From NCBI GenBank assembly GCA_025357755.1, contig JANXOP010000447.1, forward strand, positions 1-64,000: DNA of 64,000 nt, written 5' to 3'. Numbering within the stretch: position 1 is the first letter of the stretch; every line of letters begins with the position of its first letter. This document shows, piece after piece, positions 56,111 through 64,000 of the stretch. This DNA comes from Kofleriaceae bacterium. GTDB taxonomy: Bacteria; Myxococcota_A; Polyangia; Haliangiales; Haliangiaceae. A program made the position numbers and the translations under genes. The notes beneath the pieces were generated by a model that worked only from the letters and a program-made list of their open reading frames with translations, was not told the origin of the DNA and searched no databases.

Positions 56111-56139
56111 ACACTAACGGTGCCACCCATCAGGGGCAA
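56111..56139 (-). promoter_or_regulatory. Promoter: TTGCCC-17-TAGTGT six bases before a start codon
   Basis: On the minus strand TTGCCC (56134-56139) and TAGTGT (56111-56116) are 17 bases apart. TAGTGT is exactly six bases before the GTG of the LpoA-like gene. This is the one hexamer in the set with a decent -35 match at standard spacing. Confidence 0.5.
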
Positions 56140-56169
56140 CCCGCAGGCTCTCGGGACTCGATCTGAGGT

Positions 56170-57189
56170 ATGTCTCCGGCGATGGCACGCCAGAACAAGC
56201 TCGAAGCTGACCTCGAAAAGGGCTTCGCCGCCCTCGAAGACGGGAATATTGAAGACGCGATCGCCGCTTCCGAGCGGCTCCAGAAGCTCGACGCCAAGAG
56301 CCCGCACGTGATGGCGCTGATGGCGGCCGTGGCCGATGCCCAGGGCGAAGCGGAGACCGCGCTCGCGATCTATCGCAGCATCACCGAGGTCACGCCCGAT
56401 GATCCGGTCTCGCGGATCTGCGCCGCGCGCATCGAGCTCCGCGATCTGGGCGACGCCGAGGCGGCACTCGAGACGGTCGAGGCCGCGTTCGAGTTCATCG
56501 ATGAAGAGCGCGACCTCGTCGAGGCGATCCTGGTGCGCACCGAAGCGCTGATCGCGACCGATGATCTACCGGCCGCGCGCACGTCGCTCGCGGAGCTCGC
56601 CTCGTCGGTCATCGACGAACCGATCCTCGCCCTCGATCTCGCCGAGCTCGCACTCGCCGCCGAGGATACGAGCGCCTCGCTCAAGTGGATCGAGATCGCA
56701 AAAGCCGACGAAGAGCTCGAGGCCGATGCCATGCACCTGCTCGGCCGCGTCCACGAGCTCCGTGACGAGCGCCCCGAGATGATCGCGGCGTGGAAGCGGA
56801 CGCGCGAGCTCGACAGCAAGCTGCCACCGCCCGAGGTCTCGATCAGCGATGCCGAGGTCGATCGGATCGCGACCGCCGCCCTCGCGATGATGCCCGCCGA
56901 GGTCAGCGAGAAGCTCCAGAACGTGCCGATCCTAATCGACAGCGAGCCGAGCGCCGAGCAGCTCGCGGATGGCATCGACCCGCGCATCCTCGGTCTCTTC
57001 GACGGCTCGGTCGCCGCCGATGACCTCGCGCCGGTCGTCACGAAGATCCATCTGTTCAAGCACAACCTCGAGCGCGCCTCTGGCGATCTCGACGAGCTCG
57101 AAGAGCAGATCACGATCACCGTGCTGCACGAGACCGCGCACTACTTCGGGCTCGACGAGGAAGACCTCGAAGCCCTCGGCCTCGACTGA
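56170..57189 (+). CDS. TPR protein fused to a zincin-like metallopeptidase domain
   Basis: A 339-residue cytoplasmic protein. Residues 10-220 are TPR-like repeats (FAALEDGNIEDAIAASERLQ, AETALAIYRSITEVTPDDP, EAALETVEAAFEFIDEE). The last 120 residues match the small zincin-like metallopeptidase family PF06262: MMPAEVSEKLQNVPILID, ILGLFDG, KIHLFKHNLE and ITVLHETAHYFGLDEEDL. The HEXXH zinc motif is His320, Glu321, His324, with an acidic residue downstream as third ligand candidate. The family is usually a stand-alone domain of about 120 residues, so the TPR fusion may supply substrate binding. A GAGG lies two bases before ATG 56170; ATG 56182 is an alternative. Confidence 0.85.
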   Translation: MSPAMARQNKLEADLEKGFAALEDGNIEDAIAASERLQKLDAKSPHVMALMAAVADAQGEAETALAIYRSITEVTPDDPVSRICAARIELRDLGDAEAALETVEAAFEFIDEERDLVEAILVRTEALIATDDLPAARTSLAELASSVIDEPILALDLAELALAAEDTSASLKWIEIAKADEELEADAMHLLGRVHELRDERPEMIAAWKRTRELDSKLPPPEVSISDAEVDRIATAALAMMPAEVSEKLQNVPILIDSEPSAEQLADGIDPRILGLFDGSVAADDLAPVVTKIHLFKHNLERASGDLDELEEQITITVLHETAHYFGLDEEDLEALGLD

Positions 57190-57193
57190 AACC

Positions 57194-57508
57194 TCAGTTG
57201 GGGAAGCAGAGCGTATCGCCGACCGCCGTGCCGGCGACGCAGATCGCGATGTAGCAGCACGATGTCGCGCACTCGTGGTTCTTCGAGCAGAACCCGCCTT
57301 CGGGCACGAGCGCCGCGTCTTGCGGCACGAACGCGTCGAGGAGGTGCGCATCGTGTGGCTGGGACGATGCATCCCCGAGCCCGGCATCCTTCACCGCGAC
57401 GCTGCCGTCGTGAGGCCGGGCCGGTGCATCTTGTTGTACTTGCTGATTCGGGCTGGTGCCGATCGCACAACCGGCAAGCACGAATACCCAACACCCATGT
57501 CTCAGCAT
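57194..57508 (-). CDS. Small cysteine-rich lipoprotein
   Basis: A 104-residue protein with signal and lipobox (WVFVLAGC). An Asp/Gln/Pro/His-rich linker (PARPHDGSVAVKDAG, SSQPHDAHLLDAF) leads to a compact C-terminal cysteine cluster, FCSKNHECATSCCYIAICV and TLCFPN. This looks like the disulfide-rich stalk modules seen in myxobacterial surface proteins. GAGGG lies six bases before the ATG, so this gene uses a normal leader. It converges with the zincin gene four bases away and precedes dnaE on the same strand by 52 bases. Confidence 0.7.
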   Translation of the reverse strand: MLRHGCWVFVLAGCAIGTSPNQQVQQDAPARPHDGSVAVKDAGLGDASSQPHDAHLLDAFVPQDAALVPEGGFCSKNHECATSCCYIAICVAGTAVGDTLCFPN

Positions 57509-57560
57509 GAAGAACCCTCGCTGCGCATCTTAGGCGCCGCGATCCGGGTTGCAACGAAAT

Positions 57561-60500
57561 TCACGCCAAGGTCGTGACGCGCTCGCCGAACAACCGGTCC
57601 AGGCGCGTCAAAAGATCGTCCGTTGGCGCCACGGCCCAGGCATCCGGCAAGGCGATTACGGCCTCGGCGCGGCGGGCGATCTTGAGCCGGACGACCGGCT
57701 GATGTGCACCTCGTTGCGCATTCGCCAGGATCGTCTTCAATTCGTCGATCATGTCGTGCGTGAGTAGATCCGCATCGAGCGAGATATCGACACGCGAGGT
57801 CTTCGCGGTGCGGACCTCGCTCAGCGGATCGGCTGACTCGAGCAGCATCTTCCACTCGGGCGCATCCGAGGTGCCTTCGTTCTTGACCGCGCCCTTGCAC
57901 AGGATCGGCTCGTCGCTGACCAGCACGTGGCGGACCTTCTCGAAGGTCTTCGGGAACGCGATGACCTCGAGCGAGCCCTCCGAATCCTCGAGCTGGAAGC
58001 GGGCCATCTTGTCGCCCTTCTTCGTGATCATCTCGCGGTACTGGCTGACGATGCCGCCGATCGAGTGATCGCCGACGTTCTTGAGCCCGGCGAGGAACTC
58101 GCTGGTCGTTGCCGAGGCGTAGCGCGCGAGGTCGCCGCGATAGCGATCGAGCGGGTGGCCCGACATGTAGAAGCCGAGCGACTCCTTCTCGAACGCGAGC
58201 AGTTGCTTCTGCGACCACGCCTCGAGCTCGGGATAGATCTCGCCTTGGGTCGCCGGCGACACCGTCGTGGTGCCGCCGACCTTCGGGGGATCCATCAGGC
58301 CGAACAGCGAGGTCTGACCGCTCCGACGATCGCGTTGCTCCGAGGCACCGCGCTCCATCGCGGCATCGAGCGCGGCGAGCTGTTGCGCGCGATGGTGCGT
58401 CGTTCCATCCGGCAGGGCGAAGCCGTCGAAGGCACCGCTCTTGACGAGCTGCTCGAGCACGCGACGGTTGCACTTCTGGGTGTCGACGCGGCGGCATAGC
58501 TCGTAGATCGACGTGAACTTGCCGTCGGTCGTGCGCGCTTCGATGATCGCCTCGACCGCGTTCGTGCCGACGCCCTTCACCGCGCCCATGCCGAACCGGA
58601 TGACCTTTGGTTTGTCGGCGCCATCCGTGCCGGTAATAGCGGGCGTCACGGTGAAGTCGAGGTTCGACTCGTTGACATCCGGGCGCTCGACCACGAGCCC
58701 CATCGCGCGTGCTTCGGCGATGAACTTGACGACGTTGTCGATGTTGTCGGCGTCGCACGACATCAGACCCGCCATGAACTCGTGCGGGTAGTGAGCCTTG
58801 AGAAAGCCGGTCTGATACGTGATCCATCCGTACGCCGCGGAGTGCGAACGGTTGAAGCCGTAGCCCGCGAACTTTTCGACGAGATCGAAGATCTCCTCGG
58901 CGCGCTTCACGTCGACCTTCAGGGCCTTCGCGCCCTCGAGGAACTTGCCCTTCTCCTTGGCCATCTCCTCGGCCTTCTTCTTGCCCATGGCGCGGCGAAG
59001 CAGATCGGCGCCACCGAGCGAGTAGCCCGCGAGCACCTGCGCGATCTGCATGACCTGCTCTTGGTAGACGATGACGCCGTAGGTGTCCTTCAGCACCTCG
59101 CTCAGCGACTCGTGCATGTACTCGATCTTCTTGCGGCCGTGCTTGCGGTCGATGAAGTCATCGACCATGCCGCCTTCGAGCGGCCCCGGGCGATAGAGCG
59201 CGACCGCGGCAACGATATCTTCGAGGCAGTCCGGCTTGAGCTTCTTGAGGATCTCGCGGAAGCCGCTCGATTCGAGCTGGAACACGCCGGTGGTGTCACC
59301 GCGCGAGATCATCTTGAAGACGTCGGCGTCGTCCTTGTGGATGAGGTCGATGTCGAGCTCTTCTCCAGGACGCTTCTGGAGGTTCACCAGCTTCACCGCG
59401 GTGTGGATCACCGTGAGCGTCTTGAGGCCCAAGAAGTCGAACTTGACGAGGCCGGCCTTCTCGACCTCCTTCATCGCGAACTGCGTGACGATCTCGTCGT
59501 TCTGACCGCGGAAGCACGGCACGTACTCCCACAGCGGGCCGCCTGCGATCACGACCCCGGCGGCGTGCATGCCGGCATTGCGGTTGAGGCCCTCGAGCGA
59601 CGCGGCGAGATCGAGGAGCTCGCGGTGCATCGGGCTGGTGTCGTAGAGCGCCTTGAGCTCGGCGGTCTGCTCGATCGCTTCGCGCACCGGCGGGGTCTTG
59701 CCGGCGACCGGCTCGGGCACCATCTTCGCGAGCTTGTCGGCCTCGGCGAACGGAATCTCCATCGCGCGCGCGATGTCGCGGATCACGCCGCGTGCCTTCA
59801 ACTGGTGGAACGTCGCGATCTGACCGACGCGGTCGCGACCGTACTTCTCCTGGACGTAGTTGATGACCTCGCCGCGGCGATTCATGCAGAAGTCGACGTC
59901 GAAGTCCGGCATCGACACGCGCTCGGGGTTGAGGAACCGCTCGAACAGCAGCTTGAACTCGATCGGATCGATATCGGTGATCCGCATCGCCCACGCGACG
60001 GCCGAGCCGGCACCGGATCCACGACCGGGACCGACCGGGATGCCGTGCTCCTTGGCCCAGTTGATGAAGTCCCAGACGATGAGGAAGTACCCCGAGAACC
60101 CCATCGACACGATCACGCCCATCTCGCGCTTCACACGCTCGCGATAGATGTCGGCGTCGAACTTGATACCGCGCGCGGTCAGCTCCGTGAACCGCCGCTC
60201 GAGCCCCTTCCAGATGATGTTCGACAGGTACGTATCGAGGGACTCGCCCTCGGGCACCTTGTACTGCGGCATGTGCGTCTGATCGAGCTTGAGCTTGACG
60301 TTGCACCGCGCCGCGATCAGGCCCGCATTCTCGACCGCCTGGCCGACGTCCTTGAACGCGTCGTTCATCTCGGACTCGGACTTCATGTAGTAGCTGTCGA
60401 CGACGTGCTTGAGCCGCTTCTCGTCCTTGAGGCTCTTGCCGGTCTGGATCGCCATCAGCACGTCGTGCGCGGCGGCATCACTCCGGTTGACGTAGTGGCA

Positions 60501-61109
60501 GTCGTTCGTCGCGACGAGCGGAATATCGAGCTTCTTCGACATCCGGACGAGCTCGCCGTTGAGCGTCTCTTGCTCCGGCGTCGGGGTGGGCATCAGCTCG
60601 AGATAGAAATCGCCGGGCGCGAACATCGCGGCGTATTCCTTGGCCGCTTCTTCGGCCGCGGCGACACCGTTCTTCTCGAGCGTCTGGGCGATCTCACCGC
60701 CGAGACATGCCGACATACCGATCAGCCCGTCGGAGTGCTCGCGCAAGAGCTGCTTGTCGATGCGAGGGTTGTAGTAGAAGCCCTCGAGGTAGCCCATCGA
60801 GTTCAGGTACGACAGGTTCTTGTAACCGACGTCGTTCTGCGCGAGCAGGATGAGGTGGTAGTTGCGACGGTTCGTGCGATCGTGACGATCGGTCGAGGCG
60901 ACGTACGTCTCGCAGCCAAAGATCAGCTTCTTGCCGGCGGCCTTGGCTTCCGTGTAGAGATCGATCGCACCGAACATGTTGCCGTGGTCGGTGACTGCGA
61001 CCGTGTCCATGCCGAGCTCGTGGGTCTTCTTGAACAGATCCTTGACGCGGATCGCCCCGTCGAGGAGCGAGTACTGCGTGTGCAGATGAAGATGCGTGAA
61101 CCCACCCAT
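57561..61109 (-). CDS. dnaE: DNA polymerase III alpha subunit
   Basis: A 1,182-residue DnaE, the replicative polymerase catalytic subunit. The N-terminal PHP domain begins FTHLHLHTQYSLLDG and keeps AVTDHGNMFG and FGCETYVAS, so its metal site may be intact. Polymerase motifs include GPGRGSGAGSAVAWAM and the catalytic aspartates in MPDFDVDFC, then YGFNRSHSAAYGWITYQTGF in the fingers. An OB fold and tail domain follow (SIGGIVSQYREMITKKGDKM). The ATG at 61109 has GGAGG seven bases upstream. The open frame continues further upstream, but that part has no DnaE sequence and overlaps a divergent gene. Confidence 0.97.
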   Translation of the reverse strand: MGGFTHLHLHTQYSLLDGAIRVKDLFKKTHELGMDTVAVTDHGNMFGAIDLYTEAKAAGKKLIFGCETYVASTDRHDRTNRRNYHLILLAQNDVGYKNLSYLNSMGYLEGFYYNPRIDKQLLREHSDGLIGMSACLGGEIAQTLEKNGVAAAEEAAKEYAAMFAPGDFYLELMPTPTPEQETLNGELVRMSKKLDIPLVATNDCHYVNRSDAAAHDVLMAIQTGKSLKDEKRLKHVVDSYYMKSESEMNDAFKDVGQAVENAGLIAARCNVKLKLDQTHMPQYKVPEGESLDTYLSNIIWKGLERRFTELTARGIKFDADIYRERVKREMGVIVSMGFSGYFLIVWDFINWAKEHGIPVGPGRGSGAGSAVAWAMRITDIDPIEFKLLFERFLNPERVSMPDFDVDFCMNRRGEVINYVQEKYGRDRVGQIATFHQLKARGVIRDIARAMEIPFAEADKLAKMVPEPVAGKTPPVREAIEQTAELKALYDTSPMHRELLDLAASLEGLNRNAGMHAAGVVIAGGPLWEYVPCFRGQNDEIVTQFAMKEVEKAGLVKFDFLGLKTLTVIHTAVKLVNLQKRPGEELDIDLIHKDDADVFKMISRGDTTGVFQLESSGFREILKKLKPDCLEDIVAAVALYRPGPLEGGMVDDFIDRKHGRKKIEYMHESLSEVLKDTYGVIVYQEQVMQIAQVLAGYSLGGADLLRRAMGKKKAEEMAKEKGKFLEGAKALKVDVKRAEEIFDLVEKFAGYGFNRSHSAAYGWITYQTGFLKAHYPHEFMAGLMSCDADNIDNVVKFIAEARAMGLVVERPDVNESNLDFTVTPAITGTDGADKPKVIRFGMGAVKGVGTNAVEAIIEARTTDGKFTSIYELCRRVDTQKCNRRVLEQLVKSGAFDGFALPDGTTHHRAQQLAALDAAMERGASEQRDRRSGQTSLFGLMDPPKVGGTTTVSPATQGEIYPELEAWSQKQLLAFEKESLGFYMSGHPLDRYRGDLARYASATTSEFLAGLKNVGDHSIGGIVSQYREMITKKGDKMARFQLEDSEGSLEVIAFPKTFEKVRHVLVSDEPILCKGAVKNEGTSDAPEWKMLLESADPLSEVRTAKTSRVDISLDADLLTHDMIDELKTILANAQRGAHQPVVRLKIARRAEAVIALPDAWAVAPTDDLLTRLDRLFGERVTTLA

Positions 61110-61133
61110 GATATGACCTCCACGATCTAGCGC

Positions 61134-61538
61134 ATGGCTCCGACACTCCCGAGCACCTTCGGCACGAAATGTTGGATCCTCGCGATGTTCGGCGTGTGCG
61201 CCGTGTGGGCCTGTCACAGCGACCCGCCGCCGGTTGCTCCAGGCGAGCCGATCCCCGCGGCCGCCGAGATCCAGGTCGATACGATGGACCACGAGTGTGA
61301 CGCGCTGGTCGTCGCGATCAACGTCTACGGCGAGTGCCCGTACAACGACGATGACGACAAGGCATGGGCCAAGAGCCTCGCCCAGGTCGCGCAGGAGTCG
61401 TTCGACGCCGGCCACAAGGGAAATCCCGACGCGCCGTCACAACACGTGATCGCCCTCGCCTGCCATCGCGCGGCAACATCCGTGAAGCACGCGACCGAGC
61501 GTTGCTCCAACGGTCCGAAGCCGAAGCGCGACTACTAG
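61134..61538 (+). CDS. Small lipoprotein divergent from dnaE
   Basis: A 134-residue protein with a signal peptide and lipobox (MFGVCAVWAC, Cys27). The mature part has four further cysteines in HECDALV, GECPYN, LACHRAA and ERCSNG and an acidic run (NDDDDKAW). No family is recognised. The ATG lies 24 bases from the divergent dnaE ATG, so the promoters must overlap or lie in the opposite gene. Its TAG abuts the stop of the convergent glycosyltransferase gene with no bases between. Confidence 0.65.
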   Translation: MAPTLPSTFGTKCWILAMFGVCAVWACHSDPPPVAPGEPIPAAAEIQVDTMDHECDALVVAINVYGECPYNDDDDKAWAKSLAQVAQESFDAGHKGNPDAPSQHVIALACHRAATSVKHATERCSNGPKPKRDY

Positions 61539-62609
61539 CTACGCCGCGACGGTCTGGTTGGCCGGCTCGGCTGAACGCATCGGCGCGAGCTGAGCGGTGA
61601 CATTTGCCGGTCGCGGATCGAGCTCGGGGCGATGAGCCGGCGCGACGAACACGCGCTTCACCGACCAGCTCACGAGCAGGTACGTCCACAGCGGGAAGAA
61701 CGCGAGGTAGAAGCCACCGGTCGCGAGCACCCGCTGCGACAGCGTGCGGTGCTTGAGGCTATCGGAGCAGATCCACTGCGTCACGTGATAGATGCACATG
61801 TACATGTACGCCGGGTAGAGCAGGACGAAGCGCCTCGGAAAGTAGTGCCCGACGATGTTGTGCAGGAACGTGAACACGCGCTTGGCGTAGAACGGTCCCG
61901 ACATCGTCCGCTTGCCCATGCCACCCGGCACGTCGAGGCGCCGGATCATCTTCACGTCGGGATCGAAGAGCATGTACTCGTCGGCAGCCTTGCCGGCGTT
62001 GATCCGATACGCGAGCGACGGCTCGTCTTCGATCGGCGTGCACTCGTCCCACAGTCCGAACCGCTCGAGCGTGCGCCGCGGAATCGCCGCGTTGCCGCCC
62101 ATCAGGCTCTGGACCTTCTTGCGTTGATCGGTGCGCGCGAACACGCGCTGCCACATCAGCGAGTTGAAGCTAAGCACATCGCGCCGTGCGCGCTCGAGGT
62201 TGACGTACGGAGCCGCGTTCGGCTCGAAGAACTGACCGGTCACGCCGAGGCACTTGGGATCCGCGAAGTTCGCCTCGTGGAGGCGCAACCAATCGGTGCC
62301 GACCGGCAGGTCGTCGTCGTCGATGAACACGAACAAGTCGCCGCGCCCGTGACGCACGCCGGTGTTGCGCGCCGCGGGGCCACCGAGGGGCGGGAACTGG
62401 AGCACGCGCAGGCGTGGATCGCGCGCGAGGGCATCGAGCTGGACGACATCTTCGGGCGCGCGCTGCGTCGATTGCTCGACGACGACGACCTCGAAGCTAT
62501 CGTGTGCTTGCGCGAGCAACAGGCCGAGCAACTCGATCAGCGCTGGCAGCCGGTTGTACGAGCGAACCACCACAGACACCCGAGGCGCCGATTGGTGGAG
62601 AAAACTCAT
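61539..62609 (-). CDS. Family 2 (GT-A) glycosyltransferase with C-terminal membrane segment
   Basis: A 356-residue GT2. N-terminal strand VSVVVRSYNRLPALIELLGL, then GGPAARNTGVRHGRGDLFVF and the metal-binding acidic cluster IDDDDLPVG (96-104). An acceptor-side region has GLWDECTPIEDEPSLAYRI, where ED supplies the likely catalytic base. After about residue 255 come membrane-like segments (YPAYMYMCIYHVTQWI, FYLAFFPLWTYLLVSW), so the enzyme is attached to the inner membrane. Polysaccharide or glycolipid synthesis is likely; the sugar is unknown. It is alone, without other sugar genes nearby. Confidence 0.85.
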   Translation of the reverse strand: MSFLHQSAPRVSVVVRSYNRLPALIELLGLLLAQAHDSFEVVVVEQSTQRAPEDVVQLDALARDPRLRVLQFPPLGGPAARNTGVRHGRGDLFVFIDDDDLPVGTDWLRLHEANFADPKCLGVTGQFFEPNAAPYVNLERARRDVLSFNSLMWQRVFARTDQRKKVQSLMGGNAAIPRRTLERFGLWDECTPIEDEPSLAYRINAGKAADEYMLFDPDVKMIRRLDVPGGMGKRTMSGPFYAKRVFTFLHNIVGHYFPRRFVLLYPAYMYMCIYHVTQWICSDSLKHRTLSQRVLATGGFYLAFFPLWTYLLVSWSVKRVFVAPAHRPELDPRPANVTAQLAPMRSAEPANQTVAA

Positions 62610-62757
62610 AGACGTTCACTACCACGAGGGCCGGATCCTTCGCATCTGTTCGGATCTCCACGGGTGTTGAGAATCTGACAGGTCCTCCGATCACCGCGTT
62701 CCTGGCCGAAATTTCCGGGCGTGACGGCATCTTGAAGAAGGGTGTACGACACGCCAC

Positions 62758-64000
62758 ATGTGGCCGCTCGCTGCTCGCTTGCCGAACCCACCCCCCGTCG
62801 TGGTCGGTCGCGAGGGTGACATCGAGCGGCTCGTCGAGGCGATCGGCAACGGCCGCCTGGCGGTCGTGTACGGCCCGGCCGGGCTTGGCGCGACCGCGCT
62901 CGTCCTCCACGCGGTGCATCGCGTGCTCGGTGGCGAGGTCAGCCGCTGCGGCTATCTCGAGCTCGGCGACGAGGATCCGGCGACCGCCGTGATCCGGCAG
63001 CTCGCACCGGGCCCGCCTCCAGACGTCAACGACGTCAACGACGTCAACGACGAACGCGCCCTCGCGCTCGCCGAGCGGCACCACCTGTGGGTCGTGCTCG
63101 ACGGCGCGACCGACGGTCACTGGCGGCTTGCCACGTTGGCCGCGCGGTTTGCCCGGACCAGTCGGTGGATCGTCATCAGCACCAAGCTACCGAGTGACGC
63201 GATCCTGGAATACGCGCAGCCGATCGCACGGCTCCCCGACACCGCGCTCGAAGCGCTCGCGAACCGCTGGCATCCCGCGCTCGATCCCGACGAGCGCTCG
63301 TTCGCCGTGACGGCCTCGCGCGGCTCGCCTCGAAGATTGCGCCGGATGCTCGCCGAACGCATGCAGAGCAAGGGCTACGTGTTCGCCGCGAGCGACGATG
63401 ATCTCGTTTGTGAGCGCGTGCTCGGGGTCTGTGCGGCGACCGAATATGCGATGCCGATCGCGATGGTCACCGAGCTGACCTCGGCGTCCCTCCTCCAGCT
63501 CGAGGACCTCGACGACCGCGGCCTCGTGAAGCTGCATGGTGGCCTCGTCTCGAGCGGAGATGTCCGCACGGCGCGCGAGCTCGAACCTGCGCGCGCACGG
63601 ATGCTCGCCGAGCGCCTCGGGCGCGAACGCGAGCCTCTCGCCGTGGCAGAGGCGATCCGGCTCGCGCTCGTGGCACGTGCGCCCGAGCTCGCGCTGGAGG
63701 TCCTCGATCGCGACGGCTACCGCCTCGTCGCCTCGGGCTTCGCCGCGCGGCTCGCGCACACGCTCGCCGCCTCGCGCGATCCTGCGCTCGCACGCTGGCG
63801 GTTGCGCGCCGCCGTCGAGATCGGAGATGGCGCGGTCCTCCCCGAGCTCGTCGCCGATTCGCTGCGCACCACCAATCCCGGCGATCGCCTGCTGTGGGCC
63901 GAGGCCCAGATGCGCGCGAATAATATCGAGGGTGCGCTCGCGATCGCCGCGACGATCGACGATCCCGCGGCGCGGCTACTCGTCGCTCGCGGATACGGCA
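62758..64000 (+). CDS. STAND/AAA-type P-loop regulator with degenerate Walker A, 3' end outside window
   Basis: The first 414 residues of a larger protein. It opens with PPPVVVGREGDIERL, the usual lead-in to an NB-ARC/AAA nucleotide-binding domain. The P-loop follows as VVYGPAGLGATALVLHAV (37-54). The invariant lysine of GxxGxGK(S/T) is replaced by Ala45, so ATP hydrolysis is doubtful. A Walker B-like strand LWVVLDGA (110-117) is present. DVNDVNDVND (89-98) is a three-copy tandem repeat. From about 210 a winged-helix-like stretch and then Ala-rich helical repeats follow. Such proteins act as signalling hubs or transcription regulators. The C-terminus, and thus the output, is not visible. Confidence 0.75.
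   Translation, partial: MWPLAARLPNPPPVVVGREGDIERLVEAIGNGRLAVVYGPAGLGATALVLHAVHRVLGGEVSRCGYLELGDEDPATAVIRQLAPGPPPDVNDVNDVNDERALALAERHHLWVVLDGATDGHWRLATLAARFARTSRWIVISTKLPSDAILEYAQPIARLPDTALEALANRWHPALDPDERSFAVTASRGSPRRLRRMLAERMQSKGYVFAASDDDLVCERVLGVCAATEYAMPIAMVTELTSASLLQLEDLDDRGLVKLHGGLVSSGDVRTARELEPARARMLAERLGREREPLAVAEAIRLALVARAPELALEVLDRDGYRLVASGFAARLAHTLAASRDPALARWRLRAAVEIGDGAVLPELVADSLRTTNPGDRLLWAEAQMRANNIEGALAIAATIDDPAARLLVARGYG
63022..63051 (+). repeat. 9-bp tandem repeat in the P-loop regulator gene
   Basis: GACGTCAAC occurs three times in succession and begins a fourth. It encodes Asp-Val-Asn units in a loop between Walker A and Walker B. In-frame copy change would alter loop length only. 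Confidence 0.8.

Noticed and set aside
58782-61130. Plus-strand open frame of about 780 codons opposite dnaE
   Set aside because: It is a mirror of high-GC codon usage in dnaE, rich in Leu, Asp, Arg and Val with no family motif. dnaE is unambiguous.
61110-61415. Upstream extension of the dnaE reading frame
   Set aside because: It lacks DnaE homology and overlaps the divergent lipoprotein gene. The ATG at 61109 has a strong GGAGG and the canonical N-terminus.

Overview
The window is GC-rich bacterial chromosome, tightly packed with genes on both strands. It looks like a member of the Myxococcota, probably the Haliangiales/Kofleriaceae side. The evidence is a secreted trypsin-like protease ending in a MYXO-CTERM-like tail, a membrane-anchored Ser/Thr kinase with an HRDVS catalytic loop, many small lipoproteins, very long TPR proteins and a SET-domain methyltransferase. 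The placement is inferred from gene content. I saw no rRNA, tRNA, CRISPR array, insertion sequence or prophage gene, and no gene-free stretch longer than 300 bases.

Left part (1-13.4 kb, minus strand): the classic transcription/translation cluster, read from 13.3 kb leftwards as rimP-nusA-ylxR-infB-(unknown 258-aa gene)-ylxP/DUF503-rbfA-nrnA-(diheme cytochrome lipoprotein)-truB-rpsO-(DUF4241 protein)-pnp. Most junctions overlap by 1-4 bases or abut, so translation is probably coupled. A strong intrinsic terminator lies between the rimP start and the divergent nitrilase gene, so it sits in the rimP leader and looks like an attenuator. pnp runs off the left edge and is preceded by three inverted repeats.

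13.4-27 kb: an omega-amidase/Nit1-type nitrilase, small lipoproteins, recJ, and the queA-tgt-yajC-secD-secF operon (queuosine tRNA modification plus protein export). A secreted HEAT-repeat protein follows.

27-46.8 kb: an 11.4-kb gene for a 3,799-residue protein built almost entirely of TPR modules, a heterodimeric ABC exporter, a hybrid histidine kinase with two receiver domains and a degenerate GGDEF domain, and a Ser/Thr kinase.

46.9-64 kb: a protease/SET-methyltransferase gene pair, asd (aspartate semialdehyde dehydrogenase), recQ, rlmB with a repeat-rich Arg-Gly tail, pyrF, an LpoA-like lipoprotein, a TPR-zincin fusion, dnaE, a glycosyltransferase, and the start of a P-loop regulator whose Walker A motif lacks its lysine.

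The most interesting non-coding signal is a recurring TANNNT hexamer placed about six bases before the start codon of many stand-alone or operon-leading genes. This is the layout expected of leaderless mRNAs. It would also explain how several head-to-head gene pairs fit in 24-95 bases. Genes inside operons instead use overlaps or Shine-Dalgarno sites.
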